Assembly (NCBI RefSeq): GCF_002245355.1
Contig: NZ_NOWF01000003.1
Span: forward strand, 332,079 to 396,078
DNA length: 64,000 bases
Reading direction: 5' to 3'
From: Paludifilum halophilum
GTDB lineage: Bacteria; Bacillota; Bacilli; Thermoactinomycetales; DSM-45169
The position numbers and the translations under genes are program-made. Shown here in pieces: positions 51,410-59,854 of this stretch. Each line of letters opens with the position of its first letter. The stretch's first letter is position 1. Below the pieces are notes generated by a model. It saw only the letters and a program-made list of their open reading frames with translations, had not been told where the DNA came from and searched no databases.

Positions 51410-52222
51410 CTAGGCATCGATGCGAGGAACGGAGGTACCGTTGGTCTTTTTTCCGGGCTTAAGACGACAGGATGGGTACATGTAGTCCTCTTTATCTCCG
51501 AAGGATTCTTTGTCCCATCGCTTGCCGAGGCGGCGGAGCGCTCGCTTAGCCGTTGTAAAGTCGACCCCATACCTCTCAGCGATTCGGTTAAGCGACAGGT
51601 CCGGACGGTCGAGCATCTCTTTGACAACGTAACGCAAAAGCTTACGGTCCTTATCGGGCGCACTCTCTACCAGCTCAAAAATTATCGAGCGGGTTTTTTC
51701 CGCCATCATTTCGTTCACCACGTCGTTCTCTACATCGCAGGAGTCCCCAAGCTCCGTGAAGTGATTCGCGGACAAATGGCCGTTAGCAAGGACGGGTACG
51801 CATCGCCTTACGTCCGTCTGTTGGATTCCGCTGACGTGCTCGTGCTTATCCGGGTCCGACCCGTCGTTCGACTCCGCGAGCGTCACCACTCTATAGTGGT
51901 TAGCGCTACCGCCCACAACGCGGCCCGTCTTAACGTCGACGGCGGCCTTATTTACGTACTGAGAAAGAAACGTAGTAAACGACGCTCCCATATACTCATA
52001 GTTTTCGAATGCACGGAAAACCGCCTCGTACATATAAGATACGAACTCCTCCGAGGGAATGCCTGTAACCTGAAAACCATCATACGCGACGTCCTCCACG
52101 TAAGGAGCGAGAACGGAAACCGCGTCGTCAACCGCGTAATCATCCCCGTGAACATAAGCTTCGTAGAAGTCAGCAACCTTACGTCCTTTATGGTTCCGAG
52201 CACCGAGCTTGAAAGTCTTCAT
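51410..52222 (-). CDS. Divergent phage sigma-70-like factor
   Basis: 270 residues from ATG at 52222 with AAGGAG upstream. Residues ~40-105 (FVSYMYEAVFRAFENYEYM, FTTFLSQYVNKAAVDV) have the arrangement of sigma region 2 helices. Residues ~205-240 (LSLNRIAERYGVDFTTAKRALRRL) form a region 4-like helix-turn-helix. It could redirect host RNA polymerase to phage promoters. Its gene lies beside the operator cluster and 110 bp from a bipartite element. Confidence 0.65.
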   Translation of the reverse strand: MKTFKLGARNHKGRKVADFYEAYVHGDDYAVDDAVSVLAPYVEDVAYDGFQVTGIPSEEFVSYMYEAVFRAFENYEYMGASFTTFLSQYVNKAAVDVKTGRVVGGSANHYRVVTLAESNDGSDPDKHEHVSGIQQTDVRRCVPVLANGHLSANHFTELGDSCDVENDVVNEMMAEKTRSIIFELVESAPDKDRKLLRYVVKEMLDRPDLSLNRIAERYGVDFTTAKRALRRLGKRWDKESFGDKEDYMYPSCRLKPGKKTNGTSVPRIDA

Positions 52223-52271
52223 AATATCGAGCTCCTTTTCGTTTGGTTTTGTGGGCATAGGACGCCCAGGA

Positions 52272-52555
52272 TTTACAAAGGTAAATTCCTCTAGACACAC
52301 GACGAGCGAGTTTTACAAACGTAAATTTTTTGTCATGAAGTGTTTACTTTCGTAAAACTTTGTGCTATATTTGTTTTTGGGCGCAGGAAACCATAGATTT
52401 ACAAAGGTAAATCCCGTTTTCGAAAGGTTATTCGCTAACTTTATCGTCAGGTTTTTCGCCTACCATTTGAGACGTGAGACCAGCATATCACTACATTTAC
52501 GATTGTAAAACCCGCATTTTTGGGCAATATGAGCGATTAGGTTTACAAAGGTAAA
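52272..52555. promoter_or_regulatory. Operator cluster of six TTTAC-N4-GTAAA dyads
   Basis: Copies at 52272-52285, 52312-52325, 52343-52356, 52398-52411, 52496-52509 and 52542-52555. The spacers are AAAG, AAAC, TTTC, AAAG, GATT and AAAG. The region is 400 bp without a gene, between the divergent sigma-like gene (-) and the XRE repressor gene (+), i.e. the position of a phage immunity region. Confidence 0.85.
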
Positions 52556-52622
52556 TCCTTTTTTCTTTTACTATTGATACCTCTTATTTTCAAATAAAGA
52601 AAATACCCAGGAGGAACACCGA

Positions 52623-52817
52623 ATGATTTCTTATGAACCCCTCTTCAATACGCTCGAAGAGAAAGACGCCAAGCTTATAGACCTCCTAAATGCGAACCTG
52701 TTTTCGTCAAGGACTGCGGCAAAATTCCGAAAAGGGGAATCGGTACAGCTATCGACTATCGAGACGCTGTGCAAATACCTAGACGCCCCTATCGAAAAAG
52801 TAGTACGAATAGAATAG
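52623..52817 (+). CDS. XRE-family repressor (Cro/C1-type HTH)
   Basis: 64 residues; AGGAGG before ATG. The pattern FNTLEEKDAKLIDLLNANLFSSRTAAKFRKGESVQLSTIETLCKYLDAP matches short HTH_26 repressors (KGESV..STIE.LC.YL). Beside six operators it is the obvious candidate to bind TTTAC-N4-GTAAA and keep lysogeny; binding itself is inferred. Confidence 0.75.
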   Translation: MISYEPLFNTLEEKDAKLIDLLNANLFSSRTAAKFRKGESVQLSTIETLCKYLDAPIEKVVRIE

Positions 52818-52823
52818 AATAGC

Positions 52824-52852
52824 GGCGGGCTATAAGGCCCGTCCTTTTTTAT
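52824..52852 (+). terminator. Terminator of the repressor gene
   Basis: GGCGGGC-TATAAG-GCCCGTCC followed by TTTTTTATG. Confidence 0.75.
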
Positions 52853-52924
52853 GTTTGTATATAGAACACGACGGAAAGACGTATTTGGATTACATATTCG
52901 GAAGATTTTTTAGACAAACAAAAA

Positions 52925-52959
52925 GAACGTTTGTTCCCTAACCCATCAAGTGATAGAAT
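52925..52959 (+). promoter_or_regulatory. LexA-like box and promoter of the ECF sigma gene
   Basis: TTGTTC (52931-52936), 17 bp, TAGAAT (52954-52959). The dyad GAAC-GTTT-GTTC at 52925-52936 covers the -35 box and is close to the Bacillota LexA/DinR consensus CGAAC-N4-GTTCG. Confidence 0.6.
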
Positions 52960-53000
52960 GTAGGTACTCGCACTCAAAGGGAAGAAAGGGAGGGCGTACG

Positions 53001-53564
53001 TTGCTAGAGAGATTAGAAGATAACGAGCTTATGGGACGCGTTATGGAAAGGGACTTCGACGCGTTCAAAGCGTTATACAGCCGCTATGAACGTATCGCCT
53101 TTGCTCTGGCTTATAAGTTTGTAAGGTCAAGCGTGGAAGCGGAAGAGGTTGTTCAAGACGTATTCATGAAGCTATGGACAAGAGCCCACCAATACAATCG
53201 TTTCAATTCATCGAAATTTTCGTCATGGTTGTTACGAATTTGTCAAAACACCGCGTTAGACCGGCTCAAGCAGGCGAAAAACTCCAAACAGGTATCAATC
53301 GATAAGGTTGTAAACACTCCCGACTTAGGTGTACACTTAGAAAGTGAGGTAGAGTTGAAATTTTTAAAGCAACGGATTAAGTCTGCTCTAAAAAAGTTAC
53401 CCAATGACCAACAAGAAATTATCGAATTGGTCTACTTTGAGGGGCTTACCCAACAGGAAGCATCTGAAGCAACCGGGATTCCGTTAGGAACTATAAAAAG
53501 TCGTGTGAAATTGGCGAAGATGAAACTTCGAAGGCTTTTAGAAGCAAGCAAAGAAGGGACGTAA
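53001..53564 (+). CDS. ECF-type sigma factor
   Basis: 187 residues from TTG at 53001 with GGGAGG upstream. Region 2: LYSRYERIAFALAYKFV, AEEVVQDVFMKLW, FSSWLLRICQNTALDRL. Region 4: LPNDQQEIIELVYFEGLTQQ, EASEATGIPLGTIKSR. This is a complete group IV sigma factor. A+T-richer than its neighbours, so perhaps recently acquired from a host. Encoded opposite to the replication operon in the immunity region. Confidence 0.88.
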   Translation: MLERLEDNELMGRVMERDFDAFKALYSRYERIAFALAYKFVRSSVEAEEVVQDVFMKLWTRAHQYNRFNSSKFSSWLLRICQNTALDRLKQAKNSKQVSIDKVVNTPDLGVHLESEVELKFLKQRIKSALKKLPNDQQEIIELVYFEGLTQQEASEATGIPLGTIKSRVKLAKMKLRRLLEASKEGT

Positions 53565-53569
53565 TAAAG

Positions 53570-53731
53570 ATGTCGGATAAGCCCCGGGACCGGGGTCTCG
53601 AGGAACTAGCACTTTCAATAGGGCTAGACCTTGACACCCTGGACCCGCCGAAAGGCATGAAAGAACGTATTTTTTCGAAAATCGAATCGGAACTGGACGG
53701 AAAAAATGAACGAAAGAAAAAGAACGAGTAA
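53570..53731 (+). CDS. Small protein, candidate anti-sigma factor remnant or mini partner
   Basis: 53 residues starting 6 bp after the sigma gene. PPKGMKERIFSKIESEL resembles the linker seen in anti-sigma factors of ECF systems (PP..LK.RI..RI). There is no zinc Cys and no membrane helix, so it is not a complete anti-sigma. Stop overlaps within 3 bp the convergent primase stop. Confidence 0.5.
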   Translation: MSDKPRDRGLEELALSIGLDLDTLDPPKGMKERIFSKIESELDGKNERKKKNE

Positions 53732-53733
53732 CT

Positions 53734-54726
53734 TTATATCCGTACCAGGCGCCAGCTAACCCGCTCGGGCTTTTGAAGTAAGCACGACAACGCTTCCGGC
53801 TCCTTAACGTCGTTAAGGTCCTTATAGCCCTTCGGGAGCCTTACCCGCCAGAGGCCCACCTGGCCGCTAAGCCGCTTAATAATTTGCTCCTCCAGTGCCT
53901 GGCCCGTCATGTCGTTGTCGGCCGCAATAACCAATTTACGAAGGGGGCTCCGCTTAATTAGGGCCGCCTTTTCCTTCGAGAACTTTGCGCCCCCGACAGC
54001 GATAGCTGGGAAACCAGAGGACATAGCGTAAAGAGCATCGATTTCCGCCTCCGTAATAACCGCGCAGTCCAGTTCCTTACGATGGATAACGTCGATACCG
54101 TAAAGGAGCTCCCGGACGGGGTGGCCGCCTTCCTCCATCGAGAGGAACCGGAAAAACTTCGACGTAACCGACCGGCGCTTAACCTGCACGAGCTCCCCGC
54201 GGCCGTTAAACCACGGAATGGTTACGGCCTTTTTATCCCGGTCATAGCCTACCTGCATAGCGCGCTGGACCCGCTCGGTAACCCCTCGTCGTTCGAGGTA
54301 AGGGTGGCGGAACTTATACGGGTCCAAGTACGACAACGGTATAGGAGGTCGTTTCCCCGCCTGGCCCGCCTGTATCCACGTAAAGTCGAACTCTATATTA
54401 CGGAAATCCCCGTCCCATCCCGGCGCGTACTTGTCGAGTAAGTACTGCGCTGTTTCCTCCCTCGTCTCCTGTCGTAGGAAAGATAAAAGCGTAATAAAGT
54501 CCCCGCGCTCGTACTCGCTCCCCCCGCTATCTCCCCAGTACCCGGCCTTCGCCCGAAATACCGGGCTATCCTCCAGCCAGACGTAAAAGGAGGGTGTGGA
54601 GTCCTGGCGGAAGGGGGAGCATGCGATTAACTTGTCGGTCTCCCACCCCCTCGCTTGTTCCCATTCGAAAGACTCCAGCTCCTCCCGGACATTTACCGCA
54701 ATGTCCTCGACTCCGTTTAGTTCCAT
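53734..54726 (-). CDS. DNA primase with TOPRIM domain
   Basis: 330 residues. N-terminal CHC2-like part with most of the zinc ligands lost (ACSPFRQDSTPSFYV), then a DnaG-like segment (YKFRHPYLERRGVTERVQRAMQVGYD) and TOPRIM (CAVITEAEIDALYAMSSG ... LVIAADNDMTGQ). It makes RNA primers together with the DnaB-like helicase upstream in the operon. Confidence 0.85.
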   Translation of the reverse strand: MELNGVEDIAVNVREELESFEWEQARGWETDKLIACSPFRQDSTPSFYVWLEDSPVFRAKAGYWGDSGGSEYERGDFITLLSFLRQETREETAQYLLDKYAPGWDGDFRNIEFDFTWIQAGQAGKRPPIPLSYLDPYKFRHPYLERRGVTERVQRAMQVGYDRDKKAVTIPWFNGRGELVQVKRRSVTSKFFRFLSMEEGGHPVRELLYGIDVIHRKELDCAVITEAEIDALYAMSSGFPAIAVGGAKFSKEKAALIKRSPLRKLVIAADNDMTGQALEEQIIKRLSGQVGLWRVRLPKGYKDLNDVKEPEALSCLLQKPERVSWRLVRI

Positions 54727-54741
54727 TCCGTTTCCCCCTTT

Positions 54742-56142
54742 TTAAAATACCGCGGTAAATTGTTCCCGGACAGCCTCTCCGCTCGGGGCCTCCCGGAGCA
54801 CCCCGTAATCCAGCATGGCAATTAAATCAACGTAAAAGCCCTCCCCGCCATTTCTACCTTTCTCCGTCCCTATACGGGCCACGCCGTCGACGTTATCGAA
54901 CGAGAACAGGTTTGAGGATACTTCCAGTACGGCTTTAGTCGTCTTAACCTGGTCCCGTGTCGGTAGCTTCAACTCGCGTTTGCCCGCTCGGATTTTCTCC
55001 TTATCCTTTTGGCTGTTCTCTACGGAAGCCTGGACAGTGGTAAGTCCTACGACGTCATACTGGCCTATAATTTGCTCGAACCGGCGGGCGGCGGTCTCAG
55101 CGGCACCCCCAGCCGTTTTGTTGACGTTTCGACCGTAAACGTCCGATACATTGTTAAACGGGTCAATTACTACGACGTCGATGCCCTGATTAGACCGTAG
55201 CTCCTGGTCCAGTTCCGACAGGGAGCGGGTAAGCTCGTGGTCGCTCTTCGCTTGGAGAATAATCTGGCCGGGATAATAGTCGTTAATTTCCCGGACCATC
55301 TGCTCATACAGCCCCTCCTCGGCTCCCGTAAGCTTCCCGGTAAGTATGCCTTTATTACGGATACCGATTTTCCGCTTAGTCCGAACATCGGTAAAAGCTT
55401 CGTCCCGAGCGGAAGCAATAGAGATAAGCCGCGCCAGAACCAGGAACCATTTAAGCTCGTAGGACTTAAAAAGTACCGTCGCCCCCTGACGTAGGAACTC
55501 GTCGAGGAAAGCGATAGTAAGGTACGACTTCCCACGGCCGGACTCGGCGAAGATGGTATATACATCTCCGCTATATAGTCCCCCGATTTCCTTGTTAAGG
55601 GTTTCGAAGGGGGTACGCCACATTTTGAACGACTTGCCCTCTTTACGGCGGTGGTACTCTTCCAGGCCGTCCGCGGACATATCCCGCAAGTTCCGGCCCA
55701 AGCGCTTAGATACGTCGGCCTCCTGCTCGATATGTTCCAGCTCGGAAAGGAGCCCACGTACTAGCTCGATACCCTCCTTTTCCTCGAAGAGCTTCTTAAC
55801 CGTTATGCCCCGTACTTGCTCCTCCTGGTCCTGCGGGTCGAGTTTCCCGCGAAGTAACCGGACGGTTTCCCGCTGGGCCCAGTTTTCTTTTACTTCGCGG
55901 GCCAGGGATTCGAAAGCCGCGGGGACATCCGGGTAATACTCGAAAGCCACAAACTCCGCGGCTACTTCCTCGGGAGTCGGGCACGCCCCCGCGTTCTTCT
56001 GGTTATATTCTTCAATCCACGAGACGATACGCTCTTCGTCCCGCGTAGGGAAATGAACCGGCTTTAACCGGCAACGTTTAAACGCTTCGGAGTCGCTCCT
56101 GTCCAGCGCCTTAGAAATAAACCGCATACCCGCGGTACTCAT
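54742..56142 (-). CDS. Replicative DnaB-type helicase
   Basis: 466 residues. RecA-like core: Walker A AESGRGKS (199-206), Walker B VVVIDPFNNV, and EVSSNLFSFDNVDGVARIG followed by a C-terminal end typical of F4 helicases. N-terminal helical part ~1-130. Loaded by the ATPase at 56948. Confidence 0.88.
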   Translation of the reverse strand: MSTAGMRFISKALDRSDSEAFKRCRLKPVHFPTRDEERIVSWIEEYNQKNAGACPTPEEVAAEFVAFEYYPDVPAAFESLAREVKENWAQRETVRLLRGKLDPQDQEEQVRGITVKKLFEEKEGIELVRGLLSELEHIEQEADVSKRLGRNLRDMSADGLEEYHRRKEGKSFKMWRTPFETLNKEIGGLYSGDVYTIFAESGRGKSYLTIAFLDEFLRQGATVLFKSYELKWFLVLARLISIASARDEAFTDVRTKRKIGIRNKGILTGKLTGAEEGLYEQMVREINDYYPGQIILQAKSDHELTRSLSELDQELRSNQGIDVVVIDPFNNVSDVYGRNVNKTAGGAAETAARRFEQIIGQYDVVGLTTVQASVENSQKDKEKIRAGKRELKLPTRDQVKTTKAVLEVSSNLFSFDNVDGVARIGTEKGRNGGEGFYVDLIAMLDYGVLREAPSGEAVREQFTAVF

Positions 56143-56154
56143 TCCACATGCCCC

Positions 56155-56946
56155 CTATAATTTATAAGCTCTCGTCGGAACCTTGTCGGCCCATTGCTTC
56201 AACCTGGCCGCGTGCCGAAGGTATCTCTCGTCCTTCGTTATGGAGTAGAGCGCCAGCTTACGGTCGATATGGTTATGGATAAGCTCTACCGTGCGACGAT
56301 TCGACCGCAAACGCTCCCGCGTTTCCCGTTCGCTATGGGTGGCCGGGGTTTTCTTAAGCACTTTGTCCTCCGGCATAATCTCCTCTGGACCCCGCCCGAC
56401 CAGGACGATATCCTCCTCGAACGCGTCCACGATATTCCACAGAGTCGGGGGCTCGTTTAGGGGATAGAGGAGGTATCCGATAACGTTCGAACCCTCAAAG
56501 GTGGTGAAAGCCCTTTCCAGGACCGTATATTGATTTCCTTCATAGCCCCTTACCGTCACAATGTCCCCGACCTTAAACTTAAAAGACGGAGCCCCAGAGA
56601 ACCCCGCCTGTTCAGCGTATTCGATTTTCGTAAGACACTTAGGAGAAACCGGCGACATTTTACCGGAGATAAAGTAGAGGGTCTCTTTGCCGCTCTCATC
56701 GAACCCCGTTACCTCGACCTCAAAAGGGGACCGCCCTCCATCGTCATATAGAACCGTGTCTCCGATTTCGAACTCCCTCTCCGGTCTTACGTACGAGAGG
56801 GACTCGGCTTTTACAGGAGGCACGGCTCCCGAAATGAGGTACCGAACCTCCCCTCCGAGATACGAAAGACCAATAACCTCCGTCTCTATCCGGGAACCGT
56901 CCGGGGCTGTGTAGTAGACCAAGTCCCCAACATCAAACTTTTTCAT
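56155..56946 (-). CDS. Unknown protein with three tandem KOW/SH3-like repeats
   Basis: 263 residues from ATG at 56946 with GGGGGA upstream. Three repeats of ~50 residues begin with the same type of motif: FDVGDLVYY (4), FEIGDTVLY (~60) and FKVGDIVTV (~122). The C-terminal ~65 residues are a basic helical bundle (LRSNRRTVELIHNHIDRKLA). It lies between helicase and loader; an accessory replication or RNAP-binding role is possible but unproven. Confidence 0.65.
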   Translation of the reverse strand: MKKFDVGDLVYYTAPDGSRIETEVIGLSYLGGEVRYLISGAVPPVKAESLSYVRPEREFEIGDTVLYDDGGRSPFEVEVTGFDESGKETLYFISGKMSPVSPKCLTKIEYAEQAGFSGAPSFKFKVGDIVTVRGYEGNQYTVLERAFTTFEGSNVIGYLLYPLNEPPTLWNIVDAFEEDIVLVGRGPEEIMPEDKVLKKTPATHSERETRERLRSNRRTVELIHNHIDRKLALYSITKDERYLRHAARLKQWADKVPTRAYKL

Positions 56947-56947
56947 T

Positions 56948-57709
56948 TTATCGAATCCCCCTTTTGCTTCCTCCTTCGAACTCAATCGGCAGGCATAAGT
57001 CCCGAACCCGGTCGAAAACCCGGTCGTCGTACAAGCTGGACAGCGTATCGATAGGGACGTTAGAGGTATAGACCGTCGGGAGCAGGTTACTTACCCGCGC
57101 GTCCACCAGGTCCAGAACGTCCATATTAAACGCCTCGGAAGCGTGACGGACCCCGATATCGTCAATAACCAGGAACGGAACAGCCTTCGCGGTCTCGTGC
57201 GCGGTATAGTACGCGTCGGCCGCCGGTCCTCCAATGTGCTCCGGTACATTCCGACGGTTAAAGGCGTGGAACTGGGAATGCCAACGGTTAAAAGACAAGA
57301 AAAAAGCCGGTCGCTCGAGGGCGTTTTTCCCCCGGTACCGGCTTCCGAGATAATGTCGGGTAAGGTATTCATTAGCCAGGGCGGACGCGGTGTACGTTTT
57401 ACCGGTCCCCGGCGGACTGAACAGGTACAGGCTTTTTATTTGTTTCGCTCCATCCTCGAATTGACGGTTAAAAGTAGTAACGTATTTATCGAGTAGCCGG
57501 TACGCCCGTTCCTGCTCCTCACGTACCGGCGAATTACTCAGAGTAGCCAGGCGGTAGTCGGCCGGAATGTTCGCCCGCGCTACCATACCGCCACCCCCGT
57601 CCGCCCCGTGTAACGGCACGAAGTACGGACATTTGTTGTTACAAAAGTCAGGGGCCCCGGCGTTATTACAGGGCCCGCTTAAGATACAGACTTTCTCGTT
57701 AGTGTTCAT
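56948..57709 (-). CDS. Helicase loader (DnaC/IstB-like AAA+ ATPase)
   Basis: 253 residues. N-terminal Cys group (CILSGPCNN ... CNNKCPYF) like the zinc-binding N-terminus of phage loaders, Walker A SPPGTGKT, Walker B FLVIDDIGV, sensor TSNVPID and arginine finger region DDRVFDRV. It places the DnaB-type helicase on the origin. Confidence 0.88.
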   Translation of the reverse strand: MNTNEKVCILSGPCNNAGAPDFCNNKCPYFVPLHGADGGGGMVARANIPADYRLATLSNSPVREEQERAYRLLDKYVTTFNRQFEDGAKQIKSLYLFSPPGTGKTYTASALANEYLTRHYLGSRYRGKNALERPAFFLSFNRWHSQFHAFNRRNVPEHIGGPAADAYYTAHETAKAVPFLVIDDIGVRHASEAFNMDVLDLVDARVSNLLPTVYTSNVPIDTLSSLYDDRVFDRVRDLCLPIEFEGGSKRGIR

Positions 57710-57724
57710 ATGGCGGCCTCCTTT

Positions 57725-58114
57725 TTAAAGCCAGTCGTCTACGTTCTCGACCTTCGGGATATGTGCCTTAGCCCGCCGGTTCCGCTCCTCGTTAACGGCC
57801 TTCTCCAGAACCCGCGGCAGTACGGCCGACTTCATGTACGTAAACATGAACCAAAAGGACAGGCCGGGGTACTTCGGTGTCGGAGTGTACGAGCGGAAAC
57901 ACTCGTCGATAAACGCCTTAGTCGTCCCCGGTCCGTAATTCTTAATCATATGGCTAATCTGTCCGAGCTCCACCTTAAAGTTTTTCGGAACGTACGGGAT
58001 ACTTAGTTCTTCCTCGTGTCTGGCCTTAAGATAGGCGCGTACGGTCGTCGTATTCCAGTCGGAAATATCCCGCGCCTTCCAGTCGTACGCCTTCGGTTTC
58101 GTTTCCCTAGTCAT
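57725..58114 (-). CDS. Replication-associated protein, unknown
   Basis: 129 residues from ATG at 58114; overlaps the previous stop. Basic and helical, with FKVELGQISHMIKNYGPGTTKAF and FWFMFTYMKSAVLPRV. The pattern, helix-loop-helix with YGP, resembles phage replisome organiser C-terminal parts. It stands beside the loader gene, as DnaD-like partners do. Confidence 0.6.
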   Translation of the reverse strand: MTRETKPKAYDWKARDISDWNTTTVRAYLKARHEEELSIPYVPKNFKVELGQISHMIKNYGPGTTKAFIDECFRSYTPTPKYPGLSFWFMFTYMKSAVLPRVLEKAVNEERNRRAKAHIPKVENVDDWL

Positions 58115-58313
58115 GAATACCACGCTCCATCAGGTATTCCGACAAGTCCGCCGCCAGAAAATCCCCGTTATCATAAACGAAGGACTTACCATCCGGGTAA
58201 ACTAAGTTGAAAACCCCGTCGGTGTGGTCGTAATACAAACTGACTCCGGGCCAAAATACGATATAGTCCCCGTTTTTGGTCACCTCGACGGCTTCTTCCG
58301 CACGGTTATGCAT
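58107..58313 (-). CDS. Small acidic protein, unknown
   Basis: 68 residues from ATG at 58313, AAAGGAGG upstream. Beta-rich with a C-terminal helix (DYIVFWPGVSLYYDH; SFVYDNGDFLAADL). Its longer upstream frame has no start with ribosome-binding site. Confidence 0.55.
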   Translation of the reverse strand: MHNRAEEAVEVTKNGDYIVFWPGVSLYYDHTDGVFNLVYPDGKSFVYDNGDFLAADLSEYLMERGIHD

Positions 58314-58329
58314 ATTGAGAATACCTCCT

Positions 58330-58608
58330 TTAAAGATTAAGAACCGCCTGTACCTGCTTGGGCCCTTGAGTATCGAGCGTCGTATCCTCGTAACACTTCT
58401 TCCGACAGCGTCCGCACTCCACGGAGATAGCCGGAATATGCAACGCAATAGCATTATCACAGGACGGACAACGATAAACAGTCGTAGGAGCGACCGTTTC
58501 CGTCTTGCGTGCAGATTCCCGGACGGTCTTCCGCTTGGTGATAGACTTGCGCGTCTCCGGGGCATTCTTCTCCTTCTTTTGCTCAAACAAATCGAGAGAA
58601 CCTTGCAT
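58330..58608 (-). CDS. Zinc-ribbon protein
   Basis: 92 residues, GGAGGAA before ATG at 58608. Basic N-terminus (KRKTVRESARK), then CPSCDNAIAL ... CGRCRKKC, four to five Cys for zinc. First gene behind bipartite elements 5 and 6, 20 bp from copy 5. Confidence 0.65.
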   Translation of the reverse strand: MQGSLDLFEQKKEKNAPETRKSITKRKTVRESARKTETVAPTTVYRCPSCDNAIALHIPAISVECGRCRKKCYEDTTLDTQGPKQVQAVLNL

Positions 58609-58622
58609 AGTTTTGTTCCTCC

Positions 58623-58658
58623 TAACTCCTTAAAGGGGAGTCGATTTCAATCCCCGAC
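58623..58658 (-). promoter_or_regulatory. Bipartite phage element, copy 5 (variant)
   Basis: Minus strand GTCGGGG (58652-58658), 13 bp, CCCCTTTAAGG (58628-58638), AGTTAGG. The first part departs from GTCGRAA. Confidence 0.65.
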
Positions 58659-58702
58659 AGGTCCCCGTTTCGATTGGATAGGAGACAGAGAAAAGCGCCT
58701 CG

Positions 58703-58738
58703 CATATCCTTAAAGGGGGAACTGCGGATGATTCCGAC
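58703..58738 (-). promoter_or_regulatory. Bipartite phage element, copy 6
   Basis: Minus strand GTCGGAA (58732-58738), 13 bp, CCCCTTTAAGG (58708-58718), ATATGCG. It lies 80 bp upstream of copy 5 in the same orientation. Confidence 0.75.
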
Positions 58739-58780
58739 ATAACATCGGAAATTTATTCGGTTATTTTTTCGATATAAGAT

Positions 58781-59758
58781 TTACAGGTACTCGAAGTAAT
58801 CCACGTCTGGAGGGCCGTATACCCCTTCCTCGGCCTCCAGGTCGCTCTCCTCGATAACCGGGTAATGGTCCTCCATGGCGGAAGATAGCCAGGACGGCAT
58901 ATCTCCCATAGACTCGCGCCGGACCTCTACTACCTGCTCCTGTTCAGCCAGACGGTAGTAAGTACCGTAGAAGTATCCGAAGAAATCCCCGCGAACCCTT
59001 CCGGACTTGTAGGCAAACAGAGTCGACTTAAAGGCGTCCAGGGCCAGTTCATCACGGACGTGGATATCCCCGAGCTTACGGGTAGCTAGGATGGCGCGCT
59101 CGTACAGCTTGACAATATCCAGCGCATTCTTCAGATAGCGGCCCACAAAGTCGGAGAACTCACTTGGAACCATATGGGGGACGAGCTCCTTTCCCATATG
59201 GACATCCTCGCGAATCTCTACATCCTGATTAGCCCTATCTTTTTCAGCCCCGTACGCGTCCTTGTACGTATGTACGTAGTCTTTAGAACTCATATTCTCC
59301 TCATATTCCACATACTCTACATATTCCGCCCCGGAATTATCGGCCTCGGAGCCAGTATCCGCGGGGGTGGAAGCGTTCTCGGTCGCAGTGTTTTTCGAGG
59401 TGTAATCCGGAGTGTTGTTCGGGGTGAAAACTACGATACAAAAAATATTCGCCCCGTCCCCGCCTTGTAGTTCGCGTGTCTGAGCGTGCTTTTCGATAAT
59501 TCCAAACTCGGTCAACTTCTTAACGGCTGTGATGACGGTACGACGGGTAACCCCGACGTATTCCGCGATAGTTTCGTACTTAAGGAGTGCGACGCCAGGA
59601 ACGATTTTTCCGTGATGCTGGATAACGCGGAGAGCCCGGAGCTGAGTTTCCGTTACCAGGTTGTCGTCCAGGAACGACTTTACGGACCGGGAAACCTCCT
59701 CAAAGGACTTATGTTTCTGATATCCGCGTAGTTTCTCGATGACTTTCTTATGCAGCAT
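58781..59758 (-). CDS. Winged-helix replication protein (Rep/DnaD-like)
   Basis: 325 residues from ATG at 59758. N-terminal winged helix ~25-110 (TQLRALRVIQHHGK, LLKYETIAEYVGVTRRTVITAVKKL, GIIEKH), a disordered linker (~120-190) with YVEYVEYEE, and a C-terminal helical domain ~215-300. This layout is that of helix-turn-helix replication organisers in Bacillota phages. It is first in the replication operon and carries both a bipartite element and an operator in its leader. Confidence 0.65.
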   Translation of the reverse strand: MLHKKVIEKLRGYQKHKSFEEVSRSVKSFLDDNLVTETQLRALRVIQHHGKIVPGVALLKYETIAEYVGVTRRTVITAVKKLTEFGIIEKHAQTRELQGGDGANIFCIVVFTPNNTPDYTSKNTATENASTPADTGSEADNSGAEYVEYVEYEENMSSKDYVHTYKDAYGAEKDRANQDVEIREDVHMGKELVPHMVPSEFSDFVGRYLKNALDIVKLYERAILATRKLGDIHVRDELALDAFKSTLFAYKSGRVRGDFFGYFYGTYYRLAEQEQVVEVRRESMGDMPSWLSSAMEDHYPVIEESDLEAEEGVYGPPDVDYFEYL

Positions 59759-59818
59759 ATATCTAGTTCCTTTCGTTAAGTTTTTCGATAAGTACAGGAA
59801 CAACTTTACCACAGATGT

Positions 59819-59832
59819 TTTACTTTTGTAAA
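59819..59832 (-). promoter_or_regulatory. TTTAC-N4-GTAAA operator in the replication leader
   Basis: Dyad TTTAC-TTTT-GTAAA, 60 bp before the start at 59758 and between that gene and bipartite element 7. On the minus strand TTTACA followed 18 bp later by TAAAGT could be a promoter with the operator on its -35 box. Confidence 0.65.
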
Positions 59833-59854
59833 CCCCTTTTCTTAAAAGCGTACG

